Assembly: GCA_021372335.1 (NCBI GenBank)
Contig: JAJFUR010000019.1
Coordinates: forward strand, 1 to 49,969
Length of the DNA: 49,969 nucleotides
From: Methanobacteriota archaeon
GTDB lineage: Archaea > Thermoplasmatota > Thermoplasmata > Methanomassiliicoccales > UBA472
Direction: 5' to 3'
Shown here: positions 6,703 to 15,048 of the stretch, one piece after another
Layout of the letters: every line of letters begins with the position of its first letter
How positions within the stretch are numbered: the stretch's first letter is position 1
Notes under the pieces: generated by a model
What the model was told of the DNA's origin: nothing
Database searches by the model: none
What the model saw: the letters and a program-made list of their open reading frames with translations, nothing else
Position numbers and translations under genes: made by a program

Positions 6703-7698
6703 ATGGCACACGTAGCGAAATGGAAGAGGGAGAGGGTGCAGGGGCTGGTCGACCAGATGGTCAACAGCCAGGTTGTCGGGATAGTCGATCTGCACGGCAT
6801 TCCCGCCGCCCAGATGATCTCCATGCGCGCCGGTCTGCGCGGGAAGGCCGAGGTGAGCATGACCAGGAACACCCTCATGGACCTGGCCATCACCGAGGCC
6901 GCCAAGAAGCGGCCGGGCCTGGAGCAGCTGAGGCGGATGGTGGAGGGACAGTGCGCGATCGTCACTACGGACGAGAACCCGTTCAAGCTGTTCCGCCAGA
7001 TGGAGGGCACCAAGACCCCGGCCCCGGCCAAGCCCGGGGACATAGCGCCGGAGGACATAGTGGTGAAGGCGGGGGAGACCCCATTCAAGCCCGGCCCGAT
7101 CATCGGGGAGCTGCAGAAGGCAGGCATCCCGGCGGCCATAGAGTCCGGGAAGATCATAATCAAGAAGGACAAGGTCCTCGTCCCCAAGGGCGAGCCCGTC
7201 CCCGAGGAAGTGGCGAAGGTACTGGCCAAGCTGGAGATCCTGCCCATGATCGTGGGCATGGACCTCAGGGCCGCCTTCGAGGACGGGGTGCTCTACGGGA
7301 AGGACGTCCTGAACGTCCCGGCGGACTATTACACCAACTTGCTTGGTCTGGCCGCCAGGAACGCTCTGGGCCTGAGCTTGTCAATAGCCTATGTCACGCC
7401 TCAGACCGTCACGCCCTTGCTGTCCAAGGCCTACCGCGAAGCGATGGCCCTGAGCGTGGCGAGCGCGTTCCCCACCAGGGAGAGCATCGGTGCGATCCTT
7501 GCGAAGGCCGACGCGCAGATGATGACCTTGGCCTCGATCATCGGTTTGGAAGATGACCGGATAAAGCACAGGATGGCTGCGGTCCCCGCGGCCAAGCCGG
7601 TGAACGAGCCCAAGGCCGCTGAGGCCAAGAAAGAGGAAGAGGAGGAGCGGGTCAGCGAGGAGGAAGCCGCCGCTGGCCTGAGCTCTCTGTTCGATTGA
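6703..7698 (+). CDS. rpl10: 50S ribosomal protein L10 / acidic stalk protein P0 (uL10)
   Basis: A 331-residue archaeal P0-type protein. The N-terminal rRNA-binding domain starts AHVAKWKRERVQGLVDQM. The middle holds the archaeal/eukaryal insertion and long helices that dock L12 dimers. A charged linker ends in VSEEEAAAGLSSLFD, nearly the same as the tail of L12 next door. That shared tail is the known contact for translational GTPases. GGAGG precedes the ATG, and the rpl12 start follows 12 nt after the stop. Confidence 0.96.
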   Translation: MAHVAKWKRERVQGLVDQMVNSQVVGIVDLHGIPAAQMISMRAGLRGKAEVSMTRNTLMDLAITEAAKKRPGLEQLRRMVEGQCAIVTTDENPFKLFRQMEGTKTPAPAKPGDIAPEDIVVKAGETPFKPGPIIGELQKAGIPAAIESGKIIIKKDKVLVPKGEPVPEEVAKVLAKLEILPMIVGMDLRAAFEDGVLYGKDVLNVPADYYTNLLGLAARNALGLSLSIAYVTPQTVTPLLSKAYREAMALSVASAFPTRESIGAILAKADAQMMTLASIIGLEDDRIKHRMAAVPAAKPVNEPKAAEAKKEEEEERVSEEEAAAGLSSLFD

Positions 7699-7710
7699 GG
7701 AGGTAAGGAA

Positions 7711-8019
7711 ATGGAATACATATACAGTGCTTTGGTCCTTCACGCCGCTGGGAAGCAGGTGTCCGAGGACGCGGTCGCCGCTGTCCTGAAGAGCGCCGGT
7801 GTCGAGCCGGACGCAGCCAGGATAAAGGCCTTGACCGCCTCCCTGGAGGGTGTGAACATCGATGAGGCTATCGCCTCCGCGATGGTCGCCGCCGCGCCAG
7901 TCGCTGCCGCTGCTGCGCCTGCCGCCGCTCCGGCCGCCCCGGCCAAGGAAGAGCCCAAGGAAGAGGAGCACGTCAGCGAGGACGAGGCCGCAGCCGGTCT
8001 GTCCGCGCTGTTCGGCTGA
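7711..8019 (+). CDS. rpl12: 50S ribosomal protein L12 (P1-type stalk protein)
   Basis: A 102-residue protein of the archaeal aP1 family: [22 protein letters not shown] is the typical dimerisation N-terminus. It is followed by an Ala-rich hinge ([19 protein letters not shown]) and an acidic tail ending GLSALFG. Multiple dimers on P0 recruit elongation factors. GGAGG lies 7 nt before the ATG. The operon ends here, with T-rich tracts following. Confidence 0.96.
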   Translation: MEYIYSALVLHAAGKQVSEDAVAAVLKSAGVEPDAARIKALTASLEGVNIDEAIASAMVAAAPVAAAAAPAAAPAAPAKEEPKEEEHVSEDEAAAGLSALFG

Positions 8020-8071
8020 ACGGGTCAGACAAAGGCCGGTCCCCAGTTGCCGAGCCTTCTCAGGGCCTTAA

Positions 8072-8113
8072 ACCCTTTTTTCTTTCCACATTTTCTGTTC
8101 TTTCCCATTTTAC
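8072..8113 (+). terminator. Oligo-T terminator region after rpl12
   Basis: Several T-runs occur in succession (CCCTTTTTTCTTTCC, then ATTTTCTGTTC, then CATTTTAC). This is how archaeal RNA polymerase terminates without a hairpin. The region ends the ribosomal operon before the promoter of the next gene. Confidence 0.6.
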
Positions 8114-8173
8114 TCGCGGTGCAGGCGTCCGCCGGACGAACAGTTTATCAGCTTACCGGACCTCTCAGTTCCG

Positions 8174-9124
8174 ATGAGGCTAGGAGAGATCTACCGGTTC
8201 GCAGTTGAGGTGGCGAAGGGCAGCGACCCACGGACCGCGGATGAGCTGGAGGACGACCTCCGGCGGACGGAGGAGCGCTATCGGAAGATGGAGGGGGAGG
8301 AGAGGGCGCGCTTCGACCTGGATTCGCTGTGGAACCCCTATCCCGACTCCAGGCTGGTGCATGGCGATCCGGCGACGGAGGTCGGAGGGGTGCTCTGGGG
8401 AATAGACATCTCCACCGGGGAGATGGTCCTGGCCGACCGGTTGAGGGAGAGGGGGATACCTATCGACGCGGTCATCGGCCACCACCCCTTCGGCAGGGCG
8501 AGGCCAGCCTTCGGGGACGCCCTCCACCTCCATGAGCACATCTATGAGCGACTGGGGATCCCGATCAACGTCGCCGAGGACATCATGGCCCCCCGCATCC
8601 GCGAGGTGCACGACATGAGCGCCCCGGCCAACTACGACCGGGCTGTGGATGCCGCCCGTCTCCTGGGCCTGCCGTTGATGTGCCTTCACTCCGTCACCGA
8701 CAACCTGGTCGACAGGCACCTCTCCCGATTGGTGGAGAGGGAGGGGCCCAGGATGGTGGGGGACGTCGTGGACCTGCTCCTGGGCCAACCGGAGCACCAG
8801 CACGCCGCCCGCAACAACAATCCCCCGGAGGTGTACGTGGGGGACAGGAAGCGGCGGGCGGGCAAGGTTGTCGTGCGGATGACGGGGGGCACCTCGGGCC
8901 CCAAGGAACTGTACGAGAAGCTGGCCGACGCCGGCGTGGGGACCGCGGTGTTCATGCACATCCCGGAGTCCCATCTGGAGGAGGCGAGGAAGCATCACAT
9001 GAACGTGGTCATCGCCGGGCATGTGGCCTCCGACTCCCTGGGCATGAACCTGCTCGCCGACCGGCTGGAGGAGAGGGGGGTGGAGGTCACCCCCTGCTCC
9101 GGGTTCATAAGAGTCAGAAGGTGA
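8174..9124 (+). CDS. NIF3-like dinuclear-metal protein
   Basis: A 316-residue protein. Motifs suit the NIF3/YbgI fold: GIDISTGEMVLADRL early, a metal-binding IDAVIGHHPFG pair of His, LPLMCLHSVTDN in the middle, and a C-terminal NVVIAGHVASDSLGMN. NIF3 proteins carry two metal ions in a ring-shaped hexamer; their substrate is debated. TTTATC at 8144 is about 26 nt before the ATG, so the transcript is probably leaderless. The stop overlaps the Shine-Dalgarno of cdc6, so the two genes are likely co-transcribed. The long N-terminal charged helix (residues 1-45) is not typical of bacterial NIF3. Confidence 0.68.
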   Translation: MRLGEIYRFAVEVAKGSDPRTADELEDDLRRTEERYRKMEGEERARFDLDSLWNPYPDSRLVHGDPATEVGGVLWGIDISTGEMVLADRLRERGIPIDAVIGHHPFGRARPAFGDALHLHEHIYERLGIPINVAEDIMAPRIREVHDMSAPANYDRAVDAARLLGLPLMCLHSVTDNLVDRHLSRLVEREGPRMVGDVVDLLLGQPEHQHAARNNNPPEVYVGDRKRRAGKVVVRMTGGTSGPKELYEKLADAGVGTAVFMHIPESHLEEARKHHMNVVIAGHVASDSLGMNLLADRLEERGVEVTPCSGFIRVRR

Positions 9125-9128
9125 GCGG

Positions 9129-10283
9129 GTGCGCCCTCCACGGCTGTTCAAGGACCAATCGAAGCTCTCGTTCGACTACGTTCCAGACGCGCTCTGCCAC
9201 CGCGAGGAGCAGCTGGAACGCCTGTGGATGCTCTTCCGGCCTGTGCTGGAAGGGAGCATGTCCCAGACGGCGTTCCTCATCGGCAGCGTGGGCACTGGGA
9301 AGACGGCAACGTCCAAGCGCTTCTGCCTGGACCTAATGAAGGCCGCCCAGGAGAGGGGCCGGGCAATGGACTTCATCATGGTCAACTGCCGGCAGCGCCC
9401 CACCGAGGTGGCGGTGCTCCGGCGCATCGTCATGCACTTCGACGAGAACTTCCCCGACAGGGGGTTCTCCTCCGAGGAGATGCTGCGCTCCATCCGCCGG
9501 CACCTCGAGAAGCGGAAGGTGCACCTGGTGGTGGTATTGGACGAGGCGGACGTGCTGCTGGCGAAGGGTGCCGGCGACCTCGTCTACCAGCTCACCCGCT
9601 TCGACGAGGAGACGGTGGGCGGGCGCCCGTCGATGTCCGTCATAATGATCTCCCAGAAGAACGTGCTGGACATGCTGGATGCCGCGTCGTCCTCGACCTT
9701 CCGCAGGGCCAACGCCATCCGGTTCGACCGGTACTCCGTGCGGGAGCTGGCCGACATCCTGAGGGCGCGCGCGGAGCTGGCCTTCTACCCGGGGACGGTG
9801 CGCCCGGACTCCCTGGACCTCATGGCCGACCTAGCTGGGGAGTTCGGGGACGCCCGCTTTGCCATCGAACTGCTGGACAAGGCCGGAATGCTTGCGGAGG
9901 AGGAGGGCGCCGAACGCGTCGCCCCCGAGCATGTCAGGGGGGCGAAGGCGCTCACCTACTCAGTGGTCACGGAGAGCAAGCTCGAGGACCTGGACAAGCA
10001 GCACAGGCTTGTCCTGTTGGCCGTCGCCCGGGCGATGAAGGACCAGGCGTACGTGCGGACGCCGGAGGCGGAGGCGATGTACCGGCTTGTGGCCGAGGAG
10101 CACGGGGAGAGGCCGCGCGGGCACACGATGTTCTGGACCTACCTCCAGGACCTGACCAATCAGGGGCTTGTCGGGACAAGGGTCGTCAACGAGGAGGCGG
10201 GCGGCCGCACCACGTACATCTCCCTCCCGGACGTGCCGGCCAAGGTCATCCGGCAACGGCTCGAGGAGGGGTTGGGGGACTGA
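9129..10283 (+). CDS. cdc6: Orc1/Cdc6-type replication initiator
   Basis: A 384-residue AAA+ ATPase with a C-terminal winged helix. Walker A is GSVGTGKT (52-59), Walker B is VVLDEAD (135-141), followed by an ISQKN sensor and an STFRRA segment. It recognises replication origins and loads MCM helicase. The start is GTG, with AAGGTGAG 5-12 nt upstream inside the previous stop region. No origin-recognition-box repeats or AT-rich unwinding region are visible next to the gene, so an adjacent origin is not supported. Other Orc1/Cdc6 copies may exist elsewhere. Confidence 0.9.
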   Translation: MRPPRLFKDQSKLSFDYVPDALCHREEQLERLWMLFRPVLEGSMSQTAFLIGSVGTGKTATSKRFCLDLMKAAQERGRAMDFIMVNCRQRPTEVAVLRRIVMHFDENFPDRGFSSEEMLRSIRRHLEKRKVHLVVVLDEADVLLAKGAGDLVYQLTRFDEETVGGRPSMSVIMISQKNVLDMLDAASSSTFRRANAIRFDRYSVRELADILRARAELAFYPGTVRPDSLDLMADLAGEFGDARFAIELLDKAGMLAEEEGAERVAPEHVRGAKALTYSVVTESKLEDLDKQHRLVLLAVARAMKDQAYVRTPEAEAMYRLVAEEHGERPRGHTMFWTYLQDLTNQGLVGTRVVNEEAGGRTTYISLPDVPAKVIRQRLEEGLGD

Positions 10284-10327
10284 CGGAAAGCTATTGATAA
10301 TCCGCCCGCCATTCAAAAGAGGAGCGT

Positions 10328-11437
10328 ATGAAGAGGACGCCATTGTACCAGAGGCACCTTGCGGCAGGGGCGAGGATGGTGGAGTTCGCGGGGTGGGAGA
10401 TGCCCATCCAGTATTCCGGCATCATCGAGGAGCATAAGCACGTGCGGAAGCGGTGCGGGGTGTTCGACGTGTCGCATATGGGCGATCTGCTGGTCAGGGG
10501 GCCGCAGGCCGCGAGCCAGCTCGATTATCTTCTGACCAATCCGATCGGCAAGGCGCCGGTGGGCAAGGCGGTGTACGGGCATCTGCTGAGCACGGATGGG
10601 CAGATCATCGATGACGTCATTACCTACCACATCGCCGACGGGGCGTACCTCATGGTCCCCAACGCCGCCACCGTGGACCGCGTGCGGGAATGGGTGAGGG
10701 GGAACACCAGGGACCTGGAGGTGCTGGACCTGTCCACCCGGCTGGCGTGCCTGGCCGTGCAGGGGCCCCTGGCCGAGGGAGTGCTTCAGGGCATGTGCTC
10801 CACCGACCTCTCCACCCTGAGGCGGTTCCAGGGCCGCTTCGCCTTCCTCACGGGGAGGAACTCCCCGTTCCTGCCCGACCTCTTTCCAGGCAGGGGGGAG
10901 GGAGTGGGGTGCTACATCGCCCGGACGGGCTACACCGGCGAGGACGGGTTCGAGGTGCTCGTGGAGGACAAGGACGCGGGCTGGCTTTGGGACCGGCTGC
11001 TGGAGGGCGGGGCAGTCAGGCCGATAGGGCTGGGAGCGAGGGACACCCTGCGGCTGGAGATGGGCTACCTGCTGTCGGGCACGGACTTCGACGGGAGCCA
11101 GACGTCCCTGCAGACAGGGCCGCCCTGGGTGGTCAAGATGGACCACCCCTTCATAGGGCGGGACGTCCTTATCCTCCAGCGCGAACGCAAGTACGACGTG
11201 CTGGTCGCGCTGCGGCTCGAGGGGAGGGGCGTGCCTCGCCATGGGTATGCCATCCTGGAAGCGGGCAGGCCGGTCGGCAAGGTCACCAGCGGCACGATGT
11301 CGCCCTGCCTGAGGGTGGGCATAGCCCTGGGCTACGTACCCCAGCGGCTGGCCGCCGTTGGGACCCGATTGGAGGTCCAGGTCCGTGACGAGGCCGTTCC
11401 CGCCAGGGTCGTGGAGCTTCCATTCTATCGCAAATGA
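10328..11437 (+). CDS. gcvT: Glycine cleavage system T protein (aminomethyltransferase)
   Basis: A 369-residue protein of full GcvT length. Hallmarks are TPLYQRHLAAGARMVEFAGWEMPIQY-type N-terminus, GVFDVSHMG, the ARTGYTGEDGFEVLV motif, and GLGARDTLRLEMGYLL. It moves the aminomethyl carbon of glycine from H protein to a tetrahydropterin and releases ammonia. No gcvH or gcvP is nearby, so it works with unlinked partners or in another folate/pterin C1 reaction. GAGGAG precedes the ATG. The M20 peptidase follows after 4 nt. Confidence 0.9.
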   Translation: MKRTPLYQRHLAAGARMVEFAGWEMPIQYSGIIEEHKHVRKRCGVFDVSHMGDLLVRGPQAASQLDYLLTNPIGKAPVGKAVYGHLLSTDGQIIDDVITYHIADGAYLMVPNAATVDRVREWVRGNTRDLEVLDLSTRLACLAVQGPLAEGVLQGMCSTDLSTLRRFQGRFAFLTGRNSPFLPDLFPGRGEGVGCYIARTGYTGEDGFEVLVEDKDAGWLWDRLLEGGAVRPIGLGARDTLRLEMGYLLSGTDFDGSQTSLQTGPPWVVKMDHPFIGRDVLILQRERKYDVLVALRLEGRGVPRHGYAILEAGRPVGKVTSGTMSPCLRVGIALGYVPQRLAAVGTRLEVQVRDEAVPARVVELPFYRK

Positions 11438-11441
11438 TACC

Positions 11442-12494
11442 ATGAACGAACTGGTCCGCAGCCTGATCGAGCTGCTCAGCGTGCGCAGCGATACCCCCGA
11501 GGGCAGGAAGGCCCTGTTCGAGCTGGTGCGCTCGAGGCTGGAGGACCTCGGCCTCTCGGTCGTGACTGGGGGGGCGGCGGACAGCCCGGCCATGCTTGCG
11601 GCCAATGGGGTCGGGGGGGTCGCCTTCGCCGCCCATCTGGACACCGTCCCGGCCGGGGAGGGCTGGACCCGGCGAGACGGGGAGGTCGTGGGGGACCGGG
11701 TCTACGGGCTGGGCGCGGCGGACATGAAGGGCGGGATGGCGGCGATGCTGGCCGCGGCGCGGGCCCTGAAGGAGGAGGATGTGCCGTTCTCCCTGCTCGT
11801 CACCACCGACGAGGAGGAGCTGATGACCGGGGCTGAGTTCCTGGCCAAGCGTCCGGAGGTCCGGCTCGCCAGCGGGATCGTAGTCGGGGAGCCGACCGAC
11901 CTCCGGGTGGCCTGGAAGGAGAAGGGCATCTCCCGTCTCACGCTCACTGCGCACGGCGTGGCCGCCCACGCAAGCATGCCCTGGCAGGGGGACAACGCCA
12001 TCATGCGGATGGTCGGGCTCCTGGAGCGGCTGAGGCCGATGCTGGAGGTCCCCGACGGGCCTACGGAGGGGCTTACGCTCGTCGTCTCCAACATAAAGGG
12101 GGGGACGCGCAGCAACATCATCCCGGACCGGTGCGACGCCCAGCTGAACGCCAGGTTCCCGTTCCCGGTGACGGGGAAGGAGGTACGGGCGCGTCTCGTG
12201 CGCGCGTTGGAGGGGGAGGAGTACGACCTAGCCGTACAGTACGAGCTTCCGGCCTTCGAGACCCCGCCTGGATCGTCGTTGATAAAGGCGCTGTTGGAGG
12301 TCGGCGCCGCAGGTATATTCGCGGTGCCCTATGCGACGGAGGCCGCCATCTACTCGGCCGTCAACCCCCTCGTGGCCGTCTGCGGCCCGGGCAGCCCGGG
12401 CCTCGCCCATAGCAAGGACGAGAACGTGGAGGCCAGGCAGCTGGAGGGGGCGTTCCATCTATACCGTGCCCTAGGAAGACGGCTTCAGGGATAG
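11442..12494 (+). CDS. M20-family metallopeptidase / deacylase (ArgE-DapE-LysK type)
   Basis: A 350-residue zinc amidohydrolase. Metal and catalytic motifs are in order: AAHLDTVPAG, GAADMKGGMAAM, TTDEEELMTG, VGEPTDL, GVAAHASMPW, and the last ligand HSKDENVEA. The family removes acyl groups from amino acids or peptides (acetylornithine, succinyl-DAP or acetyl-lysine); the substrate cannot be read here and no amino-acid cluster is adjacent. The ATG follows the gcvT stop by 4 nt, so it shares that operon. Its 3' end overlaps the convergent asnS by 10 bases. Confidence 0.82.
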   Translation: MNELVRSLIELLSVRSDTPEGRKALFELVRSRLEDLGLSVVTGGAADSPAMLAANGVGGVAFAAHLDTVPAGEGWTRRDGEVVGDRVYGLGAADMKGGMAAMLAAARALKEEDVPFSLLVTTDEEELMTGAEFLAKRPEVRLASGIVVGEPTDLRVAWKEKGISRLTLTAHGVAAHASMPWQGDNAIMRMVGLLERLRPMLEVPDGPTEGLTLVVSNIKGGTRSNIIPDRCDAQLNARFPFPVTGKEVRARLVRALEGEEYDLAVQYELPAFETPPGSSLIKALLEVGAAGIFAVPYATEAAIYSAVNPLVAVCGPGSPGLAHSKDENVEARQLEGAFHLYRALGRRLQG

Positions 12495-13783
12495 GCCCTG
12501 GCCACGGTCCTCGGGTAGGGGATGGCGTCCCGAATGTGCTCCAGGTTGCACACCCATTTCACCATGCGCTCCACGCCCATGCCGAAACCGGAATGTGGGA
12601 CCGAGCCGAAGCGCCGGAGGTCCAGGTACCAGCGGTACGGCTCCTGGGGGATGCCCTGCTCCTCCATCCGCTGCAGGAGCTTGGCGAGGTCCGTCTCCCT
12701 CTCGCTGCCCCCGATGACCTCCCCGAACCCGAAGGGGGCCAAAAGGTCGGCGCATTTGTAGGTGCGCGGGTCGTCCTGGTCCTCTTTCATGTAGAAGGCC
12801 TTGCATTGCTTCGGGAAGTTGGTCACGAAGACGGGGGCCCCCTTGTCCTCCGTGATCGCCCTCTCCTCCGCGGCCCCCAGGTCGGCCCCGAACTCGATGG
12901 CGAAGCCCTTGTCCCTGAGCAGGGCGATCATGTCGGCATAGCGCAGGCGCTCGAAGGGCGGCTGGACCGCCTTAAGGGGCTCGATGTCCCTCTTGAGCAG
13001 CTCCAGCTCCGCCCCCCTTTCCTTCAGCGCCTTGGCCACCATGGCGGACACCAGCTCCTCCTGGATCCGCATGTTGCCCTCGTTGTCCGTCCACGCCTCC
13101 TCGAGTTCGAGATGCCAGTACTCCGTGAGATGCCTGGGCGTCCGGGACTTCTCGGCCCGGAAGGAGGGTGTGATGGAATACACCTTCTCCAAGGCGAAGA
13201 TCAGCGATTCGAGGTACATCTGGGCGCTTTGGCTGAGGAAGACGTCCCGATCGAAGTACCGCAGCTTGAAGAGCGTCACCCCGCCTTCGCACGCGTTCTG
13301 GGTGAGGATCGGGGGGGTCACCTCCGTGAACCCCTGCTCCGCCAGCCATTCCCTCGCCCCCGCCAAGAGCGTGGCCTTCACCTTCATGACGGCGGTCTGC
13401 TCCCTGGACCTTATCCAGAGATGGCGGTTGTCGAGGAGGAGCTCCTCGCTCTGGTACTCCGTGATGGGGAACGGCAGCGCGGGGCCGACCACCTTGAAGG
13501 AAGTGGCCAACACCTCGTACCCGCCAGGCGCCCGGCCGTCCTGATGCATCGTGCCCGTGACCTCCACCGATGACTCTATGGAGGCGGCCACTGCCTCCTC
13601 GAACTGGGCGTCGGGCAGGTTGCCCTTCTTGATGGTGACCTGGATGATGCCCGTGGAGTCCCGCAGCACGGCGAAGACGATCTTGCCGCTGCTGCGCGTG
13701 CGGTAGACCCAGCCCCTCAATGCCACCTGGCCCTCCAGGACCGGGGTGCTGAGCAGGGAACCGATGCTGGTGAATGCGGTCAT
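12485..13783 (-). CDS. asnS: Asparaginyl-tRNA synthetase
   Basis: A 432-residue class IIb synthetase. The N-terminal OB-fold anticodon domain (GWVYRTRSSGKIVFAVLRDSTG) is followed by motif 2 (PSFRAEKSRTPRHLTEYWHLELE) and motif 3 (GFGMGVERMVKWV). The pocket LSQSAQMYLE is typical of AsnRS rather than AspRS. It charges tRNA-Asn directly, so transamidation may be unnecessary for Asn. The ATG has AGGTG just upstream and a TATA-like TTATATC near 13845. An AT-rich element there could also serve the divergent gene at 13908. Confidence 0.92.
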   Translation of the reverse strand: MTAFTSIGSLLSTPVLEGQVALRGWVYRTRSSGKIVFAVLRDSTGIIQVTIKKGNLPDAQFEEAVAASIESSVEVTGTMHQDGRAPGGYEVLATSFKVVGPALPFPITEYQSEELLLDNRHLWIRSREQTAVMKVKATLLAGAREWLAEQGFTEVTPPILTQNACEGGVTLFKLRYFDRDVFLSQSAQMYLESLIFALEKVYSITPSFRAEKSRTPRHLTEYWHLELEEAWTDNEGNMRIQEELVSAMVAKALKERGAELELLKRDIEPLKAVQPPFERLRYADMIALLRDKGFAIEFGADLGAAEERAITEDKGAPVFVTNFPKQCKAFYMKEDQDDPRTYKCADLLAPFGFGEVIGGSERETDLAKLLQRMEEQGIPQEPYRWYLDLRRFGSVPHSGFGMGVERMVKWVCNLEHIRDAIPYPRTVARAYP

Positions 13784-13907
13784 TGTGCACCTGGCTGGTG
13801 AAGAACTGCATCTATGTATTCCATCGTTTCGGTCCTGGGGAACTGATATAAGCCAGGGGGCCGATGCCGGGGCGTGCCCGCCGCTGTCGAGCGAAGGAAG
13901 GGATGAC

Positions 13908-14297
13908 ATGGTCAAGGCAAAGAGGAGCGCCCTGGCGGGAATGGACGGAAAGCGGAACGAACTGGGAGGGCCGAGCTTCTCCCGCTCCGCCCTGGAGACG
14001 CTGATGTCGGACCCGGACTTCGCGGTCCTTGCGGCCGGGGGGTCGGCGGCGGTCGTGCACCATGAGGAAGGGGGAAGGAGCCGGATGCTGCTGCTGATCG
14101 GCCGGCCCACGGCGGCCCTCCTCGAGGAGGCGGAGGCCTCGGCCCGGCAGGCCGGGGCGGTGAGGGTCGCGGTGGAGGTGAGCCCGGACAGCCCGGTCCT
14201 GCCGGCGCTAGAGACGATGGGATATCACAGGGCGGGGGAGGCCGCTGACCACTTCGGGAGGGGGCGGCCGGCGGTGCTCATGGAGAAGCAATTATGA
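13908..14297 (+). CDS. Small protein resembling the C-terminal part of a GNAT acetyltransferase
   Basis: A 129-residue protein. The last half looks like the end of a GNAT domain: VRVAVEVSPDSPVLPALETMGYHRAGEAADHF and a final PAVLMEKQL, as in ribosomal-protein N-acetyltransferases. The acetyl-CoA P-loop (RGxGxG/A) that normally precedes it is absent. The N-terminal half is Lys/Ser/Ala-rich and unrecognised. It may be a decayed or non-catalytic GNAT. GAAGGAAGGG upstream supports the ATG at 13908; the frame is open further upstream. A 12-bp palindrome begins at the stop codon. Confidence 0.5.
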   Translation: MVKAKRSALAGMDGKRNELGGPSFSRSALETLMSDPDFAVLAAGGSAAVVHHEEGGRSRMLLLIGRPTAALLEEAEASARQAGAVRVAVEVSPDSPVLPALETMGYHRAGEAADHFGRGRPAVLMEKQL

Positions 14298-14332
14298 TAT
14301 TGTTATTTTTATAGAAAAAGAAATAACAATAT
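14297..14332. repeat. Perfect 12-bp AT-rich inverted repeat
   Basis: ATATTGTTATTT (14297-14308) and AAATAACAATAT (14321-14332) are exact reverse complements around a 12-nt spacer. The left arm starts on the last base of the preceding TGA stop. As RNA it would form a hairpin in the 3' UTR; as DNA it could be an operator for the promoter about 50 bp downstream. Confidence 0.6.
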
Positions 14333-14377
14333 TTCCAGTCGGGTATCTGGCTGGCCTGCGGCCGCCCTCAAGCCAAC

Positions 14378-14388
14378 TATTATATATG
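14378..14388 (+). promoter_or_regulatory. TATA box for the 55-residue protein operon
   Basis: CTATTATATAT is a strong TATA-like element. It predicts transcription from about 14410 and a leader near 39 nt before the ATG at 14449. Confidence 0.55.
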
Positions 14389-14448
14389 GAACCGTTCATT
14401 CGCCCAAACAGACCAACGCTTATGGATGTTGGACAGGGGTGAACGATC

Positions 14449-14616
14449 ATGGAAGAGTCCCTTTGCAATGTTGAGTTCCTCAAAGACAACAACAATTTCG
14501 TCGCACGTGTGCAAAGCGAGCTCGGAGGCCTCCGGGAATACCAAAGCAACAGCCTGGAGGAGGTCCTGGAACAGGTCATCATCGACCTGCAAGAGGAGTT
14601 CGAGAACGCGATGTGA
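14449..14616 (+). CDS. 55-residue acidic helical protein, unknown function
   Basis: A short ORF with its own TATA box, a Shine-Dalgarno (AGGGGTGA, spacing about 6 nt) and an ATG. The product runs MEESLCNVEFLKDNNNFV and ends QVIIDLQEEFENAM. It is acidic, rich in Leu/Glu/Gln, and probably forms a helix in its second half. I recognise no family. It precedes a RAM-domain protein and UPF0147 on the same strand, which suggests an operon. Confidence 0.6.
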   Translation: MEESLCNVEFLKDNNNFVARVQSELGGLREYQSNSLEEVLEQVIIDLQEEFENAM

Positions 14617-14696
14617 TCGCTTCCATTTTTTCACCGATCTGATGTCCAACAGGGTCGCGAAGGCGGCCCGATTTGAGCGGCCGGGGAGGGTTGCAG

Positions 14697-15017
14697 GTGC
14701 AGCAGAGCGAGAACGATCCGATATTGTCCTCATACTACGGGGACGAGGAGGTCACCGCGATCATAACCCTCAAGGTGGAGGCCAAGGACGCCAATGCGGT
14801 GTGCGAGGCCATATCCATGCAAAAGCCGGCGCTGGACGTGTTCCTGGTCACGGGGGACACGGACATAGTGGTCAAGGCCAAGTTCCGTAGCTACACTCAT
14901 CTCAAGCGGTTCCTGTTGGAGGATCTGTCCACCGTGAAGGGGGTCAAGGACACCAAGACCCTCATGGCGGTGGCAATATACAAGGAGAACGGGGAGCTGC
15001 GGACCGGCGGTGAGTAG
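14697..15017 (+). CDS. Lrp/AsnC-type RAM (ligand-binding) domain protein without HTH
   Basis: About 106 residues. The body (VTAIITLKVEAKDANAVCEAIS, then DVFLVTGDTDIVVKAKF, then TVKGVKDTKTLMAVAIYKENGE) is the RAM/ACT-like beta-alpha-beta domain that senses amino acids in Lrp proteins. The DNA-binding HTH is absent. I chose the GTG at 14697 because GGGGAGGG lies 6 nt upstream; TTG at 14673 or 14691 are alternatives. Stand-alone RAM proteins can modulate full-length Lrp partners. It overlaps no gene and leads into UPF0147 by 31 nt. Confidence 0.8.
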   Translation: MQQSENDPILSSYYGDEEVTAIITLKVEAKDANAVCEAISMQKPALDVFLVTGDTDIVVKAKFRSYTHLKRFLLEDLSTVKGVKDTKTLMAVAIYKENGELRTGGE

Positions 15018-15048
15018 GGACCGCCCCGATCTAGCAGGAAGTGATCGT

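Noticed and set aside
9224-10297. Alternative + strand frame inside cdc6
   Set aside because: Gly/Arg/Ala-rich shadow of the Cdc6 frame, no start signal and no recognisable domain.
9000-10330. Replication origin next to cdc6
   Set aside because: The flanking sequence is GC-rich coding DNA with short gaps. No origin-recognition-box repeats or AT-rich unwinding region were visible.
14292-14582. 96-codon minus-strand frame across the 14.3-14.6 kb region
   Set aside because: It runs antisense to the 55-residue gene, which has its own TATA box and Shine-Dalgarno. The minus frame has no motif or start signal.
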